From JBJFGR01 sp051892875 (lineage in GTDB: Bacteria; Pseudomonadota; Gammaproteobacteria; Enterobacterales; Succinivibrionaceae): a stretch of 5,143 nucleotides of DNA. This document shows positions 1 through 5,143 of this stretch, in pieces. The position numbers and the translations under genes were made by a program. Position 1 is the stretch's first letter. Every line of letters begins with the position of its first letter. Below the pieces are notes generated by a model. That model searched no databases, was not told where the DNA came from, and saw only the letters and a program-made list of their open reading frames with translations. The DNA lies in the NCBI GenBank assembly GCA_051892875.1, contig JBJFGR010000002.1, positions 1 through 5,143 of the forward strand. The letters are read 5' to 3'.

Positions 1-32
1 AAGAATAATCTTGATTTTGTTGCGATATGTGA
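1..32 (+). other. Left-edge segment out of phase with the main frame (frameshift, intron end or error)
   Basis: In the phase of the main gene this segment contains TAA at 6-8, TGA at 12-14 and TGA at 30-32, so it is not translated in that frame. The phase starting at base 1 is open from the window edge to TAG 133-135 (44 codons), so a -1 shift anywhere between about 33 and 132 would join an upstream sequence to the main frame. I see no canonical slippery heptamer there. No intron core or homing endonuclease motif can be judged from so few bases. The cause is unresolved. Confidence 0.5.
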
Positions 33-65
33 TTTGGTAAAGGAAAATATGGAAAAGGTTATGGA
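33..65 (+). other. Gly/Lys-rich linker ahead of the C39 module
   Basis: The first eleven codons of the open frame read FGKGKYGKGYG. This resembles the linker after the C39 module (GRGKVRYGRAKE, 561-596) and the GRG-type segments after later modules. By that analogy it is an inter-module linker rather than a natural N-terminus, which implies another domain upstream of the window. The resemblance is seen in the sequence; the missing upstream domain is inferred. Confidence 0.5.
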
Positions 66-3000
66 GATCATATATATCAAAGAGACTATCATAGAGCATT
101 CCAAACAATCGGTGATAGTGAAAGACAAACAGTAGCAGATTCAGGATGTGGTCCAGCTGCAGCTGCAGCAGTTATGAATCAATTCGGTATGAATGGTAAC
201 ATGAACAATGCTGTTAATTATGCTCTTAAGGGAGGATTTAAAGAAATTAATGGTGGTACTTACCCAGAATATTTTGATTCATACTTAGGACAAAGTGGTA
301 TTAAAACTCAGAATTTAAACGACAACGCTGACGTAGTAAATTCTCTCATCAATGGTAAACCTGTTATAATGATGGGTCAAGATCAATCCGACTCTGGTAA
401 TACACCATATGGTTCTCAATATTCTCACTATGTAGTAGCTACAGGTTTAGATCAAAATGGTGACGTTATTGTTGAAGACTCTGAAGATCCAAATGGTTCT
501 ACAAGATATAATTTACAAGATACTTTAAATAATACTAGTCTAAAGATCGGTACTGCTATGGGTCGAGGTAAAGTTAGATATGGACGTGCTAAAGAATCTG
601 TTTTATCTCGTTATACAAAATCTATGGCTAATGCTATGTATCAACCATATCTAAAATTCGTAAGTCAATTTATAGATGTGGATAATAATGATAATAAAAA
701 TAATAAGAAAGCTATTAATACTACTTCAGTTTCAGTATCACCTGCTTCTACAAACTTATCAGCATCAACTACTTTTACTGGTGATGGAACACTTGGATCT
801 GTAGGTGATATGGATACTAACGCTAAAATGATTTGGCGATGGTTTAGAGCTCAAGGATTTTCTAAAGAAGCCTGTGCAGCTATACTTGGTAATATGCAAC
901 AAGAATCATCTATCCAGCCTAAAGCTCCAAGTAAATCCTACAATGATCCTAATGACGTAACAGATGGTATCATTCAATGGGATCCATTTTCTCAACATAG
1001 AAAATGGTGTGATTCAAATGGTATTAGTGATTATTATGATTTAGGTGGACAATTAAAACACGTACTTGATTCAATTAATAGTAAATGGAAATCTAATTAT
1101 AGTCATGATGGATATGCATATTTATCTAAAACAGATTTTATTAATGCTACAGATGTAGCCTCTGCTACAGTTGCATTCGAAAGATGTGTTGAAATATCTG
1201 GAGACTGGAGATCTAATAGAGATTCTAAGAGAATTAAATATGCTCAAGAATGGTTTAATAAACTTTCAGCTTCTGATGGTGCAAGTGGTTTAGGTAACGA
1301 TAAGAAATTATTTAGTAAAAATAAACCTAAATATGGTAAAGCATCTGAAACAACTAATACATCTGAAACAGCAAGTACAAATACAATAAATACATCTGAG
1401 GTTGAAACTGCTTCTAATAATACAAATACAGTATCTACTCAACAAGCTAAAAATGAGGGAACCGCTCAAATCTCTTATGGTGGTATTAGCGATTTACTTA
1501 AAGGATATATGGCAGCGCTATTTCCTCAAACTCAAGTAATACAACAACAAACAGCTACAAATTCATCTTCTTCAACAGTAGCTAATGCTACTTATTCTGG
1601 AGATGGAACAGTAATAGAAGGAGATTTTGAAACTAATAGAGCTTCTTGTTGGAGATTCTTAAGAGCGAATGGATTCTCTCCTGCCGCAGCTGCTGGATGT
1701 ATAGGTAACTTTGTTCAGGAATGTGGATTAATACGTAAAAATATACATGTTAGAGAAAGTAATAAAAATAATGGTGGTATAATAGGTTGGACTCCATTCA
1801 CTAAGCATGAAAATTGGTGTGCAAAGAATGGCGTATCTAATCCAGAAAGTTTGGAAAGTCAACTTAAACACATTGTTTGGTCAGTAGATGCTAATGATTG
1901 GGATAATACTCAATATGTTGGTTTAAAGGGAGCTAAGAAAGTTAATAGTGCTGCAGAATTTAAAGCATTGACAGATATACCTACAGCTACAATGTCTATT
2001 GAAAGAAATATTATTTTATGGGGAGATTGGTCTACTTCTGACCCAGGCAACTCTAGAATTAAATATGCTCAAGATGCGTATAATGCTTATTGTAATAACG
2101 ATGGTAATATATCAGGAACAGGTCGTGGTAAAAAATCTGCTAAGCAATTACTTAAAGAAAAAGCTAAGTTCTATGAAAATATCAATAAAAAACTAGCTAA
2201 AAGACCATCTCCATCTAAAGAAGAAATTAAAAAAGCAAATAAAGCACGAAAGAATTCTAATTTCATTCACGGTATAGCTGAGGACGGCGACGATTATATT
2301 ATATCAGCTTATGGAAGAGCAAATGAAGAACGTGGTGGTAGGTATGCTGCTACCGAAGATGTTAAAACATCGACTCCTACTGGTTCAACAGTTACATCTA
2401 AGCCATCGGTTGCAGATAAAGATTATTCTAATGCTTTCGCCGAATTAGAAGAAAAAATTGCAGATAAAGATAAAGGTCTTCTTTTAAATAGCAATGTAGT
2501 TAAAGATATAGTACAAGCTAAGAATGAAGGTAACGCTAATACTACTTATGGAGGTACTAGCGATTTACTTAATGGATATACAGCTGCATTATTCCCTAAT
2601 CTTGTAGAAGTATCCTCTACAAGTACTATTGGCACTACTGGATCTGCTATGACTGTTACTGGTAGTATTGATGAAGCTTCTTTAGGTATTCAAGATAGTT
2701 TTATGAGTAAAAGAAGCGGCTCCAAAAGATCTACTACGACTTCAATAGTTGTACACTATTGGGGTGATGAAAGTGGTAATGCAACAGCTGCAGGAATTAA
2801 GAAATATTGGGAAAGTATAGGATGTAGTGTATATGCCAACTATATTATCGGTCCAGATGGTGATGTAATACGTTGCTGTCCTGAGGAAGAAAGTGCTCCT
2901 TGCTCTAATACAGTAAATAATCACACTATATCGATAGAAAATGCTCACTATGACGAATCTAAGAAATGGCAAATTAAAGAAAAGACATATGATAAACTTG

Positions 3001-5143
3001 TTAGAATGTGTGCATATCTATGTTTAAAATATAATCTCGATCCATTAAATGGTGGTATTATGCGTCACTACGATGTAAAGTGTAGTAAATATCCTAATGG
3101 TAAAGGTTGCCCTCCATGGTTTATAGCTTGTACAGACAAAACTGATACTGAAGCGGGTACAGATGATGCTAATAATACTAATTATAATACTTTCAAGAAC
3201 GCTGTAGCTGCATTGATGAAACAAAATTCTACTTCTGCTGTTGGAAGAGGAAGAGCTAATGCAATGGCTCATAAAAAGAAAAATACTAAATTATTCCATG
3301 GTGGTATTGCCGAAGATGGTGATGATACGGGAAAAGCAAGAAAGAAAAGACCTATTAGAAACATATCTGGTCGTAGCAATGCTGTACCTAAAGAAGAAGA
3401 AAATACTAATAGTAGTACAACCAATACTACTAATACTAATTTAGCAAATAATAAAACTCAAACCAATACTTCTGTCACTGACACTACTAATAATGCAAAT
3501 AATAATAATGGTTCTGTTACTATCGGTGATAGTGCTTCATTAATGAGTAAATTAGGTTCTTATATAGGCAATTCAGTAAAACAGACATATGGCGCTTATT
3601 ATTATACTATATTTGGAGATGAGAACTCATCTGGAAGCACTTCTAATTCTGATAAAGAAAATACAACAGCTACCGCTAATACTATAAATAGTTCTACTGG
3701 TGCAACAAGTAATAATGCTATAGGTATAAATAATACTATATCAGCGGCAATACAAGTTTTTTATAAAATGGGAAATGTTCCTTATAGTCATGATAATAGT
3801 AGATACACTATTGATTTAAATGGACAAACTATTAAAGTTAGACCTGACTGTTCAGGATATATGTCTGCAGTAATATATGCAATGGGTTATAGTATTGTAA
3901 ACTCATCAGGAAATAAAACTCATGCTATTGTAGCAAAAGAATTTGCGTCTGAAGGATGCGTATCTAAATATATTAGAAATGCTGATGGATCTCCTACTTC
4001 AGACTGGATCGATATGCCATTTAGTAAAGAAGCACTTCAACCTGGAGATATTATAGCATATTCAGCACATACTGAAATGTATTGGTATACTGATTCTAAT
4101 GGTAAATTGAGAGGATTTAGTGGAGGTAGTATTGAGAAATCATACAATTCTGCCAAAGCCTATGTTGAAAATGGAGTAGTATCAAATGACGTATATATTG
4201 TATCATGCCATACAAGAATCTTACGTTTTGTGAAGAATTCTGGAATACCTGCTGGTGGAACTGGTAGAGGAAAAGTCATCCTAAAGAAAATTAAAAATAA
4301 ATTTAATAGTACTTTATCTGGCCGTAGCAATGCTGCACCTAAAGAAGAAGAAAATACTAATAGTAGTACAACCAATACTACTAATACTAATTTAGCAAAT
4401 AATAAAACTCAAACCAATACTTCTGTCACTGACACTACTAATAATGCAAATAATAATAATGGTTCTGTTACTATCGGTGATAGTGCTTCATTAATGAGTA
4501 AATTAGGTTCTTATATAGGTAATTCAGTAAAACAGACATATGGTGCTTATTATTATACTATATTTGGAGATGAAAGCAGTAGTGGAACTGCAAGTAATAC
4601 TACATCAACTACAGCAAGCAATAGCTCAACTAATAATTCAACAGCATCATCAAATATGTCAAGCTATAATCCAAATGCTAAGATTATTGCACCATTCAAA
4701 GGCTATTTCTATATCTCTAGTATGTATGACCCACAAGGTAAATGGTCTAAAACTAGAGGAGGAAGCCATGGTGGTATAGATATAATTGCATGTGATGAAA
4801 ACCATAATAAACATATGAATGCTCCAATATATTCATTATGTGCAGGTACAGCTGTCAAAGCTGGATGGGAAGATGCTTCTCATCCTAAGAAAGGATTCGG
4901 ACAATATGTTTGTGTACAAGATGCTAATGGAGACAAATGGTATTATGGACATATGTCTAGTATAACGGTTTCACAGGGTCAACAAGTATCTGTAGGAACA
5001 CAATTAGGCTGTATGGGTACAACTGGTAGTTCATCAGGTGATCATCTTCATTTTGAAATTAGAATTGGAGGTTCTAGCTCTAATACTAAAGACGTAGCTG
5101 CATTTATGAATGTTCCTCCAAAATTTGATGATTCCAATCCTAC
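33..5143 (+). CDS. Giant multidomain peptidoglycan hydrolase, probable phage tail-associated lysin (partial at both ends)
   Basis: This frame is open for 1703 codons and runs off the right edge. It carries six recognisable catalytic modules in order: C39-like cysteine peptidase, two phage tail-type lysozymes, a zinc amidase, an NlpC/P60 cysteine peptidase and an M23 zinc endopeptidase. Key motifs are visible in each. Modules are separated by Asn/Thr/Ser-rich or Lys-rich linkers, which is typical of long phage structural lysins that open the wall during DNA entry; this role is inferred, since no tail gene is in view. No signal peptide is visible, but the true N-terminus is missing. The frame is closed by TAA at 6 and TGA at 12 and 30, and there is no ATG, GTG or TTG before ATG 174, which lies after the C39 catalytic cysteine. 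The coding sequence therefore almost certainly continues upstream through a frameshift, intron or sequence error. More than 20 Trp codons are all TGG. Alternatives are a prophage lysin or a secreted bacterial autolysin. Confidence 0.9.
66..557 (+). other. C39-like papain-fold cysteine peptidase domain
   Basis: Residues about 12-175 resemble the Peptidase_C39_2 group. A start segment YQRDYHRAFQ is followed by DSGCGPAAAAAVMNQFG, the typical nucleophile motif with Cys39 (147-149) before a small-residue helix, and Gln32 upstream could serve the oxyanion hole. The His motif is YSHYVVATGLDQNGD with His132 (426-428), followed by VIVEDSEDP with a candidate Asp149 (477-479). The Cys-His-Asp order and spacing fit an active enzyme. 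C39 peptidases of ABC exporters cut after Gly-Gly in leader peptides; C39_2 domains in phage tail proteins are usually taken as wall peptidases, but their substrate is rarely shown. Here it could cut wall peptides or process the chain itself. The domain assignment is fairly firm and the substrate is unknown. Confidence 0.8.
558..815 (+). other. Linker between C39 and lysozyme 1
   Basis: This stretch begins with MGRGKVRYGRAKES, continues with a probable helix of aromatic and hydrophobic residues (SMANAMYQPYLKFVSQFI) and a very Asn/Asp/Lys-rich run (about 684-720), and ends in a Ser/Thr-rich segment. The last part, FTGDGTLGSVGD (774-809), matches the approach to lysozyme 2 (YSGDGTVIEGD, 1593-1625). 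No catalytic motif is seen. Confidence 0.6.
816..1262 (+). other. Phage tail lysozyme domain 1 (Phage_lysozyme2-like)
   Basis: Residues about 262-410 match the phage tail lysozyme family (PF18013 type), a glycosidase fold cutting the MurNAc-GlcNAc backbone. The start has IWRWFRAQGFSKEACAAILG followed by NMQQES, where Glu291 (903-905) is the expected catalytic acid. Then come GIIQWDPFSQHRKW, equivalent to the family's G-x-x-Q-W motif, a LGGQLKHVLDSI helix, and a C-terminal segment with FERCVEISGDW and RIKYAQEWFNK. The length of about 150 residues is normal for the family. The assignment is by remembered family pattern, not by search. A very similar domain follows 270 residues later, so the two are tandem paralogues within one chain. 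Confidence 0.83.
1263..1619 (+). other. Linker between the two lysozyme domains
   Basis: It starts with a short basic stretch (DKKLFSKNKPKYGKA), followed by a Thr/Ser/Asn/Glu-rich disordered-looking run (about 1344-1439). Then comes a compact segment that is repeated before the amidase (1443-1526), a Gln-rich run, and a Ser/Thr approach ending in YSGDGT. No catalytic residues are recognised. Confidence 0.6.
1443..1526 (+). repeat. Linker repeat KNEG, copy 1
   Basis: Its 28 residues share 21 identities with 2514-2597 by direct alignment. Conserved parts are QAKNEG, YGG, SDLL, GY and AALFP. The DNA has diverged mostly at third positions, so this is an old, selected duplication rather than a recent one. 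It looks like a short amphipathic helix, perhaps for oligomerisation or spacing. Confidence 0.75.
1620..2099 (+). other. Phage tail lysozyme domain 2 (diverged copy)
   Basis: Residues about 530-689 parallel lysozyme 1 throughout: CWRFLRANGFSPAAAAGCIG, then NFVQECG with candidate catalytic Glu563 (1719-1721), GWTPFTKHENWCAKNG, SLESQLKHIVWSV, and the C-terminal pair IERNIILWGDW and RIKYAQDAYNAY. It differs where lysozyme 1 has GIIQW: here it is GIIGW, so the Gln commonly seen in this family is replaced by Gly. The catalytic Glu is retained, so the domain may still be active, may have a different glycan preference, or may mainly bind wall. Same family and role as domain 1; activity less certain. 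Confidence 0.78.
2100..2732 (+). other. Long basic linker between lysozyme 2 and the amidase
   Basis: The linker opens with GTGRGKKSAKQ, then a Lys-rich probable helix or coiled coil (about 2139-2252), then the acidic motif IAEDGDD (2274-2294), a GRAN motif and a Gly/Arg turn (about 2313-2342). A Thr/Ser stretch and an acidic-basic helix (DYSNAFAELEEKIADKDKG) lead into linker repeat copy 2. At over 200 residues it is long enough to be a small structural domain, but I recognise none. Confidence 0.55.
2514..2597 (+). repeat. Linker repeat KNEG, copy 2
   Basis: This is the partner of 1443-1526, with 21 of 28 residues identical. It sits in the same position relative to the next catalytic module: a Ser/Thr-rich run follows, then the enzyme domain. 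This suggests that linker plus enzyme was duplicated as a unit, or that the segment is a standard connector. Confidence 0.75.
2733..3131 (+). other. N-acetylmuramoyl-L-alanine amidase domain (Amidase_2/PGRP type)
   Basis: Residues about 901-1033 fit the zinc amidases related to T7 lysozyme and PGRPs, which cut the bond between MurNAc and L-Ala. The beta strand SIVVHYW carries zinc ligand His908 (2754-2756). CSVYANYIIGPDGDVIRCCPE matches the central strand pair with candidate catalytic Tyr937. NHTISIENAHYD is the conserved core strand, and GGIMRHYDVKC gives second ligand His1012 (3066-3068). GKGCPP supplies Lys1024 and third ligand Cys1026 (3108-3110), as in the family motif GK-x-CP. All expected active-site positions are present, so activity is likely. 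The domain holds nine cysteines, many for a domain of this size. Confidence 0.87.
3132..3363 (+). other. Linker after the amidase with GRG and IAEDGDD motifs
   Basis: After a short Thr/Asp/Asn run comes a probable helix (NTFKNAVAALMKQN), then VGRGRANAMAHKKK, KLFHGGIAEDGDD (3291-3326) and a strongly basic tail (GKARKKRPIRN). The order GRG, Lys-rich, IAEDGDD repeats that of the linker at 2115-2294. No enzyme motif is present. Confidence 0.55.
3364..3622 (+). repeat. Direct repeat copy A (259 bp, upstream of NlpC/P60)
   Basis: It matches 4315-4573 at a constant offset of 951 bases. Base-by-base comparison finds only four mismatches (3371, 3385, 3569, 3593), three silent and one Val/Ala. The longest identical run is 3386-3568. 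It encodes a GRSNA motif, a KEEE cluster, a tract dominated by Asn and Thr (about 3399-3509), and a probable helix ending in YYYTIFGD. The near identity indicates a recent duplication or ongoing gene conversion. Confidence 0.96.
3623..3740 (+). other. Ser/Thr/Asn linker before NlpC/P60
   Basis: About 39 residues, almost all Ser, Thr, Asn, Gly and Ala, with one charged patch (SDKE). It looks disordered and flexible and has no motif. Confidence 0.6.
3741..4236 (+). other. NlpC/P60 cysteine peptidase domain
   Basis: Residues about 1237-1401 fit NlpC/P60 endopeptidases, which usually cut between D-iso-Glu and meso-DAP or Lys in stem peptides. An N-terminal helix (AIQVFYKMGNVPYS) corresponds to the family's A....G.PY start. 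RPDCSGYMSAVIYAMGY holds nucleophile Cys1273 (3849-3851) in the D-C-S-G motif. LQPGDIIAYSAHTEMYW matches the L-x-P-G-D...H motif with His1346 (4068-4070). The third polar residue is not obvious, because the segment after His is GKLRGFSGGS rather than the usual G-x-x-I-H. An insert of about 50 residues lies between the two motifs. The domain is flanked on both sides by the 259-bp direct repeat, so it forms a removable in-frame cassette. Confidence 0.85.
4237..4314 (+). other. Short basic linker after NlpC/P60
   Basis: It reads from a Gly-rich turn into GTGRGKVILKKIKNKF and then enters repeat copy B. GTGRGK is identical to the motif after lysozyme 2 (2115-2132). It is not part of the direct repeat, so the motif has been retained independently. 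Confidence 0.6.
4315..4573 (+). repeat. Direct repeat copy B (259 bp, upstream of M23)
   Basis: This is the partner of 3364-3622, about 98% identical. It precedes the M23 module exactly as copy A precedes NlpC/P60, again followed by a Ser/Thr/Asn run (4575-4670) that is no longer related in sequence. The offset is 317 whole codons, so both copies are read in the same frame. Confidence 0.96.
4574..4676 (+). other. Ser/Thr/Asn linker before M23
   Basis: About 34 residues, nearly all Ser, Thr, Asn and Ala, disordered in appearance. It differs from the equivalent linker before NlpC/P60 although the repeats just upstream are nearly identical, which marks the repeat boundary sharply. Confidence 0.6.
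4677..5093 (+). other. M23 (lysostaphin/LytM-type) zinc endopeptidase domain
   Basis: Residues about 1549-1687 fit Peptidase_M23, which cuts wall cross-bridges or stem peptides. GGSHGGIDIIA gives the H-x-x-x-D zinc pair His1579 (4767-4769) and Asp1583 (4779-4781). APIYSLCAGTAVKAGW is the usual strand where most members read P-V-x-A-x-x-x-G-x-V. WYYGHMSSI supplies catalytic His1640 (4950-4952), and VSVGTQLGCMGTTGSSSGDHLHFEIR supplies the H-x-H pair His1671 and His1673 (5043-5051). All five expected active-site residues are present and the domain appears complete, so it should be active. About 16 more codons follow before the window ends with no stop, so this is not necessarily the C-terminus. 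Confidence 0.93.

Noticed and set aside
27..35. ATG at 27 with the next codon TGA recoded as Trp or Gly, giving a natural N-terminus
   Set aside because: All of the more than 20 Trp codons downstream are TGG, Gly uses GGN, and TGA never appears elsewhere in 1703 codons, which argues against a recoded genome. TAA and TGA also stand just upstream.
1999..2196. Short sense-strand open frame in another phase
   Set aside because: It overlaps the conserved C-terminal part of lysozyme 2 in a different phase and shows no motif of its own.
2742..2972. Minus-strand open frame
   Set aside because: It lies wholly opposite the conserved amidase motifs and its product is Ile/Thr/Tyr-rich with no recognisable feature; it is a shadow of the sense gene.
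3045..3272. Minus-strand open frame
   Set aside because: It is antisense to the amidase C-terminus and linker, Ser/Ile-rich, without a ribosome binding site or known motif.
3241..3444. Short sense-strand open frame in another phase
   Set aside because: It is an out-of-phase reading of the post-amidase linker and repeat A, rich in Lys, Leu and Val, with no motif.
3399..3509. AAT/ACT-rich tract as a simple microsatellite
   Set aside because: The triplets are irregular and encode a mixed Asn/Thr/Ser linker that is duplicated intact with its flanks, so it is better treated as part of the long direct repeat.
4160..4375. Minus-strand open frame with a hydrophobic start
   Set aside because: The hydrophobic look comes from the complement of the Asn/Thr/Glu-coding repeat. 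It overlaps the NlpC end and repeat B and has no independent support.
3364..4573. CRISPR array or insertion sequence suggested by the repeat
   Set aside because: There are only two copies, each 259 bp and protein-coding in frame, with a conserved peptidase domain between them and no transposase, inverted ends or short regular spacers.
4540..4779. Short sense-strand open frame in another phase
   Set aside because: Its Gln/Ile/Leu-rich product is just the shifted reading of the Ser/Thr/Asn linker and overlaps the start of M23.
174..5143. ATG at 174 as the start of the gene
   Set aside because: It is the first ATG in the frame but lies after the C39 nucleophile Cys (147-149) and inside the conserved helix, so translation from here would give a broken domain.

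Overview
The window is one uninterrupted sense-strand reading frame, codons starting at 33 and still open at the right edge. It encodes at least 1703 residues of a giant modular peptidoglycan-degrading protein. No stop codon of any kind occurs in this frame from 33 to 5143. No second gene, RNA gene, promoter or terminator is supported. Residue numbers below count the codon at 33 as residue 1.

The DNA is clearly AT-rich, with A/T-ending codons and many AAT, ACT, AAA and AGA codons. Phage-tail-type lysozyme domains, several wall hydrolases on one chain and long Asn/Thr/Ser linkers point to a tail-tip or tail-associated lysin of a large tailed phage or prophage, probably infecting a low-GC gut-type bacterium (Bacillota is the natural guess). 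That host and role are inference; no capsid, tail or host gene lies in the window to confirm them.

Layout from left to right: bases 1-32 with three stops in the coding frame, then a Gly/Lys linker; a C39-like cysteine peptidase domain (about 66-557); a linker; phage tail lysozyme domain 1 (about 816-1262); a linker; lysozyme domain 2 (about 1620-2099); a long basic linker; an amidase_2/PGRP-type amidase (about 2733-3131); a linker containing direct-repeat copy A; an NlpC/P60 peptidase (about 3741-4236); direct-repeat copy B; and an M23 metallopeptidase (about 4677-5093) followed by the start of further sequence.

Together these six catalytic modules could attack glycan strands (lysozymes), the glycan-peptide amide (amidase) and stem or cross-bridge peptides (NlpC/P60, M23, perhaps C39). 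The modules are joined by linkers that reuse the same short Gly-Arg motifs, helices and Asn/Thr tracts. A 259-bp almost perfect direct repeat brackets the NlpC/P60 module, so the gene seems to grow or swap modules by duplication and recombination. The most puzzling point is the left edge: the frame has no usable start codon before the C39 catalytic cysteine and is closed by stops just upstream, which suggests a frameshift, an intron boundary or a sequence error.
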